DNA of 8,076 nt from Simkania negevensis (lineage in GTDB: Bacteria > Chlamydiota > Chlamydiia > Chlamydiales > JAFITR01). The stretch is taken from contig JAFITR010000069.1 in NCBI GenBank assembly GCA_017116025.1, positions 1-8,076 on the forward strand, given 5' to 3'. Below, piece by piece: positions 1-6,222 of this stretch. The stretch's first letter is position 1. Each line of letters starts with the position of its first letter. Under the pieces are notes generated by a model. That model was not told the DNA's origin. It saw nothing but the letters and a program-made list of their open reading frames with translations, and ran no database searches. The position numbers were made by a program, and so were the translations under genes.

Positions 1-14
1 ACTCACGTTAACGT
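1..14. repeat. Palindrome; its 5' part is repeated inverted at the right edge
   Basis: Positions 5-14 read ACGTTAACGT, a perfect 10-bp palindrome. Positions 1-11 (ACTCACGTTAA) are the exact reverse complement of 8055-8065 (TTAACGTGAGT) at the far end of the window. No gene or clear promoter is associated with it. It may be the edge of an intergenic repeat family that continues outside the window, but this is inference from two short matches. Confidence 0.4.
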
Positions 15-56
15 AAAAACACAAATATTTTTTTCTTTGCGTTGTCTCTTTAATTT

Positions 57-83
57 TCTTCGCGTTTCTTCGCGCTCTTCGCG
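57..83. repeat. Short TCTTCGCG repeat cluster
   Basis: TCTTCGCG occurs three times at 57-64, 67-74 and 76-83, with a degenerate fourth copy (TCTTTGCG) at 34-41. On the minus strand the motif reads CGCGAAGA and the cluster is preceded by TTTAACG. The cluster is GC-rich inside an AT-rich non-coding flank. It could be simple slippage or a dispersed intergenic repeat. I see no coding potential here. Confidence 0.5.
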
Positions 84-135
84 TTAAAGATGGCAGTTTT
101 TGTTGTCCCTTTCCCTCCCTTTCTCCCTGAATAGC

Positions 136-171
136 AAAAAAAAGAGATGCAAAGCTCTAACCTTGCATCTC
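136..171 (-). terminator. Rho-independent terminator of the Hc2-like gene
   Basis: GAGATGCAA (144-152) and TTGCATCTC (163-171) form a perfect 9-bp stem around a 10-nt loop. Eight consecutive A residues follow at 136-143, which become a U8 tract in a minus-strand transcript. The stem ends 34 nt past the Hc2-like stop codon, as expected for an intrinsic terminator. On the plus strand the stem lacks a U-tract, so termination is predicted only for leftward transcription. Confidence 0.88.
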
Positions 172-204
172 CTTAAACAAAAAAACTTCGACTTGTCTCA
201 AAGC

Positions 205-627
205 TTATCTTTTTCGTGCAACTTTCTTGTGCATTGCCTTCTTCCTGCGAACGATCTTCTTTGAAGAAGCCTTGCGAACGATTCGCTTTTTAACAGCTTT
301 CTTCTTAACTACTTTTCTTTTGATCGCTTTTTTGGCAGGAGCTTTCTTTTTGATCACTTTTTTGGCAGGAGCCTTCTTTTTGACGACTCTTTTTTTGGCG
401 GGAGCTTTTTTAGCAGCCACCTTTTTCTTAACAGGAGCCTTCTTTTTGACGACTCTTTTTTTAGCAGGAGCTTTTTTGGCAACTGCCCTTTTTTTAACAA
501 GAACCTTTTTCTTAGCAACGGGCTTCTTCTTAGCAGGAGCTTTTTTCTTCACCGCTACTTTTCTCACAGGTTTCTTCTTAATTGCAGGGCGTTTCTTCGC
601 CACTACACGTTTCTTTTTCATAACCAT
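205..627 (-). CDS. hctB: Histone H1-like nucleoid protein, Hc2 type
   Basis: This encodes a 140-residue, extremely basic protein predicted to bind and compact chromosomal DNA, like chlamydial Hc2, which condenses the nucleoid in the late, infectious-stage cell. The sequence is almost entirely Lys, Ala, Val, Arg and Pro in short repeats such as KKAPAKK and RVVKKKAP. It has no Asp, Glu, aromatic residue, Gly, Asn, Gln, Thr or Cys, and only a few Ile, Ser, Leu, His and Met. Two 22-residue repeats lie in the middle. There is no signal peptide or globular domain. Start: AGAGGA at 635-640 is 7 nt from the ATG at 627 and 13 nt from the alternative ATG at 621, which favours 627. Transcription is divergent from dciA-gyrB and ends at the 136-171 hairpin. 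In C. trachomatis hctB is reported to be sigma28-dependent. Family membership rests on composition, so another Lys/Ala-rich DNA-binding protein, such as an AlgP-like one, cannot be excluded. Confidence 0.8.
   Translation of the reverse strand: MVMKKKRVVAKKRPAIKKKPVRKVAVKKKAPAKKKPVAKKKVLVKKRAVAKKAPAKKRVVKKKAPVKKKVAAKKAPAKKRVVKKKAPAKKVIKKKAPAKKAIKRKVVKKKAVKKRIVRKASSKKIVRRKKAMHKKVARKR
371..502 (-). repeat. Two 66-bp tandem repeats inside the Hc2-like gene
   Basis: Units at 371-436 and 437-502 share an identical first 19 bases (GCCTTCTTTTTGACGACTC) and most of the remainder. Each encodes 22 residues containing the block KKAPAKKRVVKKKAP. A shorter related repeat (TTTTTTGGCAGGAGC) lies on the 3' side of the gene. 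Such in-frame repeats are expected to recombine or slip, and chlamydial hctB genes are known for length variation between strains. Confidence 0.8.
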
Positions 628-634
628 CGTTCTG

Positions 635-640
635 TCCTCT
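635..640 (-). promoter_or_regulatory. Ribosome binding site of the Hc2-like gene
   Basis: Read on the minus strand this is AGAGGA, 7 nt upstream of the ATG at 627. It decides between the two nearby ATG codons (627 and 621). It sits at the gene-proximal edge of the 17-bp tandem repeat, whose units carry the similar AAGAGA. Confidence 0.7.
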
Positions 641-689
641 TCTCTTATTTGGCCTTTTCTCTTATTTGGCCTATTCTCTTAATTTGGTT
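641..689. repeat. 17-bp tandem repeat, nearly three copies, upstream of the Hc2-like gene
   Basis: Copies are at 641-657 (TCTCTTATTTGGCCTTT), 658-674 (TCTCTTATTTGGCCTAT) and a diverged 675-689 (TCTCTTAATTTGGTT). On the minus strand each unit contains AAATAAGAGA, so a purine-rich Shine-Dalgarno-like string recurs every 17 nt in the leader next to the start codon. It probably arose by local duplication. Whether it affects translation or binds a regulator is unknown. Confidence 0.85.
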
Positions 690-716
690 GACACATCCTA
701 TTTTTTTAATTGCTTA

Positions 717-772
717 CCCTGCTCATTAGAGCACGGTAGGTCGACGGTTGATCGGAAGTCAACCCCTCCCTA
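717..772. other. GC-rich, potentially structured island in the divergent intergenic region
   Basis: This island stands out from AT-rich surroundings. GCTC-ATTA-GAGC (721-732) forms a 4-bp hairpin. GGTTGA (746-751) pairs perfectly with TCAACC (759-764) around the 7-nt loop TCGGAAG. TAGG (737-740) can pair with CCTA (769-772) below it, and GTCGAC (740-745) is palindromic. The pieces resemble tRNA arms, but spacing, acceptor stem and TPsiC arm do not fit a tRNA. On the minus strand it would lie in the leader or promoter of the Hc2-like gene. It may be a structured leader, a small RNA, a protein-binding site or a tRNA remnant. Its function is unknown. Confidence 0.4.
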
Positions 773-845
773 GTATCAAGATTAATTTATTTGCAAAGAA
801 AATACAAGTTATTTTTTAAATTATTTCTTTTTTCTTCTTTTCAGT

Positions 846-874
846 TTGCTGGAATAGGGGGGATAAGCTATACT
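846..874 (+). promoter_or_regulatory. Probable sigma70/sigma66 promoter of the dciA-gyrB-gyrA-tmk-holB operon
   Basis: A -10 box TATACT (869-874, five of six consensus bases) lies 17 nt downstream of a weak -35 box TTGCTG (846-851). Immediately upstream, roughly 800-845 is a T/A-rich tract that could act as an UP-like element. Transcription would begin near 880-882, giving a leader of about 28 nt before the GTG at 909. No other convincing plus-strand promoter was found before the operon or at its internal junctions. Confidence 0.6.
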
Positions 875-908
875 TTTTCTTCTGAAACATGGGTAATTTC
901 GAGGGGTT

Positions 909-1244
909 GTGGGCAGGCAAAGGCGCTTTTCTAAGAGGTATCGTGGGACTCGTCTTACCCACCGCTCTCTGCATGAGCTGCTGCCGGATTTCTTGCGGGA
1001 GATAGGTGCTCAGTACAAAGAACGTGGTGATCTTGTTTTGGCTGCCTGGCCAGAGGTGATAGGCGAACGTTTAGCGCCGATGACGGAAGCAGAGTCTTTT
1101 GTCGAAGGGATTCTGACGGTGAGGGTGAAGAATTCTACATTGTATAGCTTGTTGAAATCTCACGATAGACCACGTATTTTAAGTAGCTTAAGAAATAAGT
1201 TTCCGACAACGAAAATCAGAAATGTCTTCTTTATTCAAGGTTAG
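909..1244 (+). CDS. dciA: DUF721 / DciA-like protein, probable replicative helicase loader
   Basis: This 111-residue protein matches the DUF721 (DciA-like) pattern. An Arg-rich N-terminus is followed by a helix (LHELLPDFLREIG, 21-33), then the core AAWPEVIGERLAP around Trp47 and Gly52, the strand VEGILTVRVKNSTLYSLL (65-82), and a C-terminal IRNVFFIQG. DciA is known to interact with and help load DnaB helicase in bacteria lacking DnaC/DnaI. Its place just before gyrB parallels dciA-gyrB-gyrA in actinobacteria. The start is a GTG at 909. The frame is closed by a TAA at 894-896 and no in-frame ATG gives a full-length protein. GAGGGG (901-906) is only 2 nt from the GTG, so initiation may be inefficient or unusual. 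gyrB follows after 14 nt. The helicase-loader role is inferred from family and context. Confidence 0.82.
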   Translation: MGRQRRFSKRYRGTRLTHRSLHELLPDFLREIGAQYKERGDLVLAAWPEVIGERLAPMTEAESFVEGILTVRVKNSTLYSLLKSHDRPRILSSLRNKFPTTKIRNVFFIQG

Positions 1245-1258
1245 GGAGTGTTAACTGA

Positions 1259-3733
1259 ATGAGCAAAGAGTATGATGCGAGTTCCATCACGGTATTAGAA
1301 GGTCTGCAAGCAGTACGCGAACGACCTGGTATGTATATTGGCGATACTTCGGCGGGAGGCCTTCATCATCTTGTTTCTGAGGTGATTGATAACTGTATCG
1401 ATGAGGCGATGGCAGGCTTTTGCTCCGATATCCGCCTTACTATCCATAAGAATGGTAGTGTAACAATAGAGGACAATGGCCGCGGCATCCCAATAGAGAG
1501 GCACGAGAAAGAATCTATTAAACAAGGGCGCGATGTCTCTGCGTTAGAAGTGGTGATGACAATCCTTCATGCCGGAGGTAAATTTGATAAAGCAAGCTAT
1601 AAGGTCTCCGGAGGATTACACGGTGTAGGAGTCTCTTGTGTCAATGCTTTGTCGAGTCGGCTCATTGTAGAGGTTTGTAGGCAGGGCAAAGCGTGGTCTA
1701 TGACTTTCGAGCGTGGACACCCTATAGAGGCTCTACAGGAGCTCGCTGCCCCAGCAGAAGAAAAAAAGGGCACAAAGGTGACTTTTTGGCCTGACGAGAC
1801 GATTTTCACCGTTACGACCTTCGACTACGACATCCTTCTTAAACGCCTTAGGGAGCTCGCCTTTTTGAATAAAGGGGTGAACATCTATTACAGCGATGAG
1901 CGCGATACTGACAAGGAGGATCTCCATTTTTGTTACGAGGGTGGTTTGCGTTCTTTTGTCAGTTATCTCAATGAGAATAAGGACCCGATTTTCAAGACAC
2001 CGATCTATATCAAAGGAACTCGCGACGGTGTTGATGGCCTTGTAGAAAGCGAGGTGGCTTTGCAGTGGAATGGAGGCTATAACGAGACGATATACGCCTA
2101 TGTCAACAATATACCCACAAAATTTGGTGGCACGCATGTCACGGGCTTCTCTACCGCCTTGACGCGCGTTTTGAACAACTACATCCGCTCCAACAACCTA
2201 TTGAAAAACGATAAGATCTCTGTCTCTGGCGAGGATATGCGCGAGGGGCTCTGTGCTGTGATCTCTGTCAAGTTACCGAATCCTCAATTTGAAGGGCAGA
2301 CGAAGCAGCGATTGGGCAACAGCGATGTTGCTTCGGCCGTACAACAGATCACAGGAGAACATCTGACGATTTTTTTGCAGGAGAACCCGCAGGTTGCACG
2401 TTCGATCGCTGACAAGGCCATTCTTGCTGCGCAGGCACGAGAAGCGGCAAGGAGGGCGCGCGACCTCACTTTACGCAAGACGGCATTGGATGGCGCACGT
2501 TTGCCAGGCAAGCTGGCGGACTGTCAGGAGAGGAACCCTGCGCGTTGTGAGCTCTATATTGTCGAGGGGAACTCTGCCGGCGGTTCGGCGAAGATGGGCA
2601 GAGACAGAGTTTTTCAGGCCATCTTGCCTATCAGGGGAAAGATTCTCAATGTCGAGAAGGCTCGCCTTGACAAGGTGTTGCAAAACCAGGAAGTGGGAAC
2701 GATGGTTGCAGCGCTCGGTTGTGGCATTGGTCAAGACCATTTTAACCTGGAAAAGCTGCGTTATCACAAAGTCATTATCATGACGGATGCTGACGTCGAC
2801 GGCTCTCATATCCGTACCCTCCTCTTGACCTTCTTTTTTCGCTATATGCCGCAGCTAGTGGAAAACAATCACATCTACATTGCTCAGCCGCCCCTTTACA
2901 AGGTGACGCGCAAAAAAATATCCTGCTATATCAGGAGTGAGGTCGAGATGGACCAGTACTTTTTTAATCTTGGTGTAGGCGATGTGAAGGTCTCTTTAGG
3001 AAAGGAAGGTGAGCAGTTAGACGAACAAAAATTGCGCGATCTTCTTGATGCCTTGTCATACGTAGAGAAATTTATCACATCGATCGAACGTAAAGGGCTG
3101 CCGTTTAGAGAGTTCCTAGAATCTTGCAATGGTGATGGGGAGCTTCCTCGTTATCAGCTGAGTTTGACTGGTGGCCTCTGCTACGCCTATTCTGAAGAAG
3201 AATTTAAAACGCTCTTGAGTGAAGACGAGAATGCGCAACGCACCAAGCACGAACAGACTCTTAGTGCGATCCCTTCCGAAGAGGTGACCGATGAGATGCG
3301 CGAGTTTAACCTTAAACCCGTCTCATGCCTGGTGCTGTACGAAAAAGAGACGTTTGAGACGATGTTAGCAAAGCTGGCAGTTTTTGGTTTCGTCCTCGAA
3401 CAATATGCCATCTCTAATGGCCCTTTGTTGACTTTAGAGGAGGAGGGGGGCGAAATCCATACCTTTCATATCTTGAAAGAGATGGTCGAGTTTTTGCGCC
3501 TGCATGGGCGTAAAGGGATCGATATCCAGCGTTATAAAGGTCTTGGAGAGATGAATGCCGATCAGCTTTGGGAGACGACGATGGATCCAGCAAAAAGAAC
3601 GTTGCTCCAGGTTACCCTCCCCGATGCAATCACCGCAGACCATATGTTTTCGATGCTGATGGGTGAAGAAGTGCCGCCCAGACGTGCTTTTATTGAACAG
3701 CATGCCCTTTCCGTAACAAACCTCGACGTTTAA
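1259..3733 (+). CDS. gyrB: DNA gyrase subunit B (ATPase and TOPRIM subunit)
   Basis: This is the ATPase subunit of gyrase, which with GyrA introduces negative supercoils. It has 824 residues, close to the E. coli 804. The GHKL ATPase domain shows EVIDNCIDEA (Glu41 catalytic base, Asn45), DNGRGIP (72-78), GGLHGVGVSCVNALS (118-132) and GTKVTFWP (171-178). The transducer has the QTK loop (347-349). The TOPRIM domain has EGNSAGGSAK (436-445; Glu436 binds metal) and TDADVDG (509-515; Asp510, 512, 514). About 556-735 corresponds to the insertion known from E. coli-type GyrB, and the tail carries QRYKGLGEMN (757-766). Asn438 replaces the usual Asp of EGDSAGG (E. coli Asp426), a quinolone-resistance position. 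Arg141, at the aminocoumarin-contact Arg136, appears retained. AGGGAG (1243-1248) is 10 nt before the ATG. gyrA follows after 20 nt, and the GyrA-box in its partner supports gyrase over topoisomerase IV. Confidence 0.97.
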   Translation: MSKEYDASSITVLEGLQAVRERPGMYIGDTSAGGLHHLVSEVIDNCIDEAMAGFCSDIRLTIHKNGSVTIEDNGRGIPIERHEKESIKQGRDVSALEVVMTILHAGGKFDKASYKVSGGLHGVGVSCVNALSSRLIVEVCRQGKAWSMTFERGHPIEALQELAAPAEEKKGTKVTFWPDETIFTVTTFDYDILLKRLRELAFLNKGVNIYYSDERDTDKEDLHFCYEGGLRSFVSYLNENKDPIFKTPIYIKGTRDGVDGLVESEVALQWNGGYNETIYAYVNNIPTKFGGTHVTGFSTALTRVLNNYIRSNNLLKNDKISVSGEDMREGLCAVISVKLPNPQFEGQTKQRLGNSDVASAVQQITGEHLTIFLQENPQVARSIADKAILAAQAREAARRARDLTLRKTALDGARLPGKLADCQERNPARCELYIVEGNSAGGSAKMGRDRVFQAILPIRGKILNVEKARLDKVLQNQEVGTMVAALGCGIGQDHFNLEKLRYHKVIIMTDADVDGSHIRTLLLTFFFRYMPQLVENNHIYIAQPPLYKVTRKKISCYIRSEVEMDQYFFNLGVGDVKVSLGKEGEQLDEQKLRDLLDALSYVEKFITSIERKGLPFREFLESCNGDGELPRYQLSLTGGLCYAYSEEEFKTLLSEDENAQRTKHEQTLSAIPSEEVTDEMREFNLKPVSCLVLYEKETFETMLAKLAVFGFVLEQYAISNGPLLTLEEEGGEIHTFHILKEMVEFLRLHGRKGIDIQRYKGLGEMNADQLWETTMDPAKRTLLQVTLPDAITADHMFSMLMGEEVPPRRAFIEQHALSVTNLDV

Positions 3734-3753
3734 ATCTTAGGAGTAATCAGGTT

Positions 3754-6222
3754 ATGGCAGTAGATACGGACGACGGGATTGTCATCCCACGCAATGTCGA
3801 CGACGAGATGAAAGAGAGTTACTTGCGTTACTCGATGTCGGTCATTATCTCGCGTGCTCTTCCCGATGTACGCGACGGACTCAAGCCGTCACAACGTCGT
3901 ATCCTCTTTGCTATGCGACAGTTGAAGCTCTCTCCGCAAGGAAAATACCGCAAATGTGCCAAGATCTGCGGTGATACTTCTGGCGATTACCACCCTCACG
4001 GTGAGATGGTGATCTATCCCACCCTCGTCCGTATGGCGCAGAATTGGATGATGCGTTACATGCTGGTACAAGGGCAGGGTAACTTTGGCTCTGTCGACGG
4101 TGATCCCCCCGCTGCAATGCGTTATACTGAAGCACGCCTCCAAAGCGCTGCTGTACAGTTGATGGATGATTTGGATAAAGATACCGTAGACATGGTCCCT
4201 AACTACGACGAGACGAGGACAGAGCCCGTTGTATTCCCCGCAAAGTTTCCCAATCTTCTTTGTAATGGTTCGTCGGGTATTGCCGTGGGGATGGCAACCA
4301 ATATCCCCCCCCATAACCTTGGAGAGCTTATCGCGGCAATCAATCTCCTCATCGACAACCCGCAAACCTCTATCGAAGAGATCATCGAAGTAATGCCAGG
4401 CCCAGACTTCCCTACAGGAGGCGTGATCTGTGGCCATCGCGGCATCAAAGAGGCCTACCACACGGGAAGAGGTAAGCTCACTTTGCGTGCTGTCGTCAGA
4501 ACAGAAGAGATGACTGGCAGCCAGGACCGCCAATGTCTGGTCGTCGATGAGCTGCCCTATAACGTCAATAAGGCACGCTTGATCGAACGTATCGCTGAGC
4601 TGATCACAGACAAACATATCACAGGGATCTCTGACTTGCGTGACGAGTCTGACAAAGATGGTATGCGCATCGTCATGGAGCTCAAGCGCGCAGAGATATC
4701 CGATGTGATCATCAACCAGCTCTTTAAACATACCGATATGCAGGTCACCTTCGGCTGTAATATGTTGGCTCTCGACAAAGGGTTGCCGAGGACGATGAAT
4801 ATCAAACAGTTCATCTCTGCATGGATCTACCACCGTATCGATGTGGTGCGTAGAAGGACGCGCTATGAGCTGAATAGAGCTGAGGCAAGAGCGCATATCC
4901 TTGAAGGCTATCTCAAGGCGATTGATCACCTTGACGAGGTGGTGCGCATCATTCGTGCCAGTGCCAACAAGGAGAAGGCCAAAGTAGAATTGATCGCCCG
5001 CTTTGAGTTCAGCGACCGCCAGGTCAATGCCGTTCTTGAACTGCGCCTATACCAACTTACCAGCCTCGAACATAGCAAGATAACAGAAGAGTATCAGGGG
5101 CTGTTGGAGAAGATCGCCGAATACAAAGAGATCCTTGCCAATGAATCGTTGGTAAGGGGGATCATTAAAACAGAGCTGGATGGTATCAGGACGCTGGATA
5201 GGGCGGAGCGCAGGACGCGTATTATTCCTCATGAAGGAGATTTCAATGTCGAAGATCTTATTCCCGACGAGCCTGTCATCATCACTATCTCCAACGACGA
5301 CTATATCAGAAGGGTCCCTGTCGAGGTCTTTAGAGAGCAAAAACGTGGCGGTAAGGGGGTCATGGGATTTGACACAAAAAAGGAGACCGATGCGATCAAA
5401 GCCCTTTATACCGCTTCGACACACAACTACCTCCTTATATTCACCAATATGGGCAGATGTTATTGGCTGAAAGTATGGCAGATTCCAGAGACAGGAAGGC
5501 GCTCTAAAGGGAAGCCTCTTATCGGTCTGTTAGGAGACCTGCGCCCTGAAGAGAAGATCGCTACCGTGCTTCGTGTAGAAAGCTTCCAAGACCCCGGCTA
5601 TATCTTTATGGCTACGCGTAAAGGGATAGTGAAAAAAACAGAGCTCTCCTCTTTTCAGAATCCGAGAAGAAAAGGTATATACGCAATCACGATCGATGAA
5701 GGGGATGAACTCTTTGCGGCAAGGATCTCCACCGCCGGTAAGCAGGTGATGCTCTTTACACACCGCGGCATGGCCGTACGCTTTGACGAAGAAGCCGTAC
5801 GCCCCATGGGAAGGACAGCACGAGGTGTCAAAGGCGTCTCTTTGCGTAAAGAAAACGATTACGTGACAGGCTGTGAAGTTGTCGACGGATCGGAAACACT
5901 CCTTATCGCTTGTGAAAATGGATTCGGTAAACGCTCAGAGGTGGATGATTTCCGTCAGACAAATCGCGGTGGAGTCGGTGTGCGTTCGATTATCACTAGC
6001 GAGCGGAATGGGAATGTCGTTGGTGCGATTGCTGTTGCCGACGAAAATAGTGTGCTTTTTGCCGCCGCCTCAGGACAAACTATGCGCGCCAGCATGCGTG
6101 ATGTACGTGTGATGGGACGTTCGACACAAGGCGTGCGCCTTGTTAACCTCAAAGGAAACGACTCCCTCGTTGCCGTCCAAAAGCTCCTTGAGGAGGAACA
6201 TCATGGAACAGAAGAGGAGTAA
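3754..6222 (+). CDS. gyrA: DNA gyrase subunit A (DNA breakage-reunion subunit)
   Basis: This is the DNA-cleaving subunit of gyrase, 822 residues. The N-terminal winged-helix domain contains the catalytic Tyr124 in AAMRYTEARL, and the quinolone-determining region reads HPHGEMVIYPTLVRM (80-94). DGSSGIAVGM-type conservation appears as NGSSGIAVGMATNIPPHN (171-188). A coiled coil spans roughly 355-490. The C-terminal beta-pinwheel (about 510-805) carries the GyrA-box QKRGGKG (529-535), which marks gyrase rather than ParC. The protein ends in a short acidic tail. Met85 replaces E. coli Ser83 and Pro89 replaces Asp87, both classic resistance positions. VQGQGN (105-110) departs from the usual VDGQGN. 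AGGAG (3739-3743) precedes the ATG by 10 nt. The last 20 nt overlap the tmk start, so translation of the two is probably coupled. Confidence 0.97.
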   Translation: MAVDTDDGIVIPRNVDDEMKESYLRYSMSVIISRALPDVRDGLKPSQRRILFAMRQLKLSPQGKYRKCAKICGDTSGDYHPHGEMVIYPTLVRMAQNWMMRYMLVQGQGNFGSVDGDPPAAMRYTEARLQSAAVQLMDDLDKDTVDMVPNYDETRTEPVVFPAKFPNLLCNGSSGIAVGMATNIPPHNLGELIAAINLLIDNPQTSIEEIIEVMPGPDFPTGGVICGHRGIKEAYHTGRGKLTLRAVVRTEEMTGSQDRQCLVVDELPYNVNKARLIERIAELITDKHITGISDLRDESDKDGMRIVMELKRAEISDVIINQLFKHTDMQVTFGCNMLALDKGLPRTMNIKQFISAWIYHRIDVVRRRTRYELNRAEARAHILEGYLKAIDHLDEVVRIIRASANKEKAKVELIARFEFSDRQVNAVLELRLYQLTSLEHSKITEEYQGLLEKIAEYKEILANESLVRGIIKTELDGIRTLDRAERRTRIIPHEGDFNVEDLIPDEPVIITISNDDYIRRVPVEVFREQKRGGKGVMGFDTKKETDAIKALYTASTHNYLLIFTNMGRCYWLKVWQIPETGRRSKGKPLIGLLGDLRPEEKIATVLRVESFQDPGYIFMATRKGIVKKTELSSFQNPRRKGIYAITIDEGDELFAARISTAGKQVMLFTHRGMAVRFDEEAVRPMGRTARGVKGVSLRKENDYVTGCEVVDGSETLLIACENGFGKRSEVDDFRQTNRGGVGVRSIITSERNGNVVGAIAVADENSVLFAAASGQTMRASMRDVRVMGRSTQGVRLVNLKGNDSLVAVQKLLEEEHHGTEEE
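6191..6196 (+). promoter_or_regulatory. Ribosome binding site that sets the tmk start
   Basis: AGGAGG, a full Shine-Dalgarno match, lies 6 nt before the ATG at 6203, inside the end of gyrA. It favours 6203 over the in-frame upstream ATG at 6140, which lies deep inside gyrA and would add 21 residues before the family's normal N-terminus. Confidence 0.85.

Noticed and set aside
227..682. 151-codon plus-strand ORF opposite the Hc2-like gene, giving a hydrophobic protein
   Set aside because: It is the mirror image of lysine/alanine codons: antisense AAG/AAA gives Phe/Leu-rich repeats. The minus strand has a ribosome binding site, a terminator and a recognisable family.
688..710. TTGACA as a plus-strand -35 box
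   Set aside because: No acceptable -10 box lies 16-18 nt downstream; the nearest AT-rich hexamer is only 11 nt away. The 846-874 promoter is better placed.
712..780. Intact tRNA gene
   Set aside because: On both strands the acceptor stem is absent and arm spacing is wrong. On the plus strand the loop base at position 33 would be C rather than U. Only fragments resemble tRNA arms.
3889..4929. 346-codon minus-strand ORF inside gyrA
   Set aside because: It lies wholly within a highly conserved gyrA region, resembles no family I know, and has no promoter or ribosome binding site. Long antisense frames are common opposite biased coding sequence.
6140..6202. Upstream in-frame ATG extending tmk by 21 residues
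   Set aside because: It lies deep in gyrA without a ribosome binding site, while the ATG at 6203 has AGGAGG at ideal spacing and gives the expected N-terminus.
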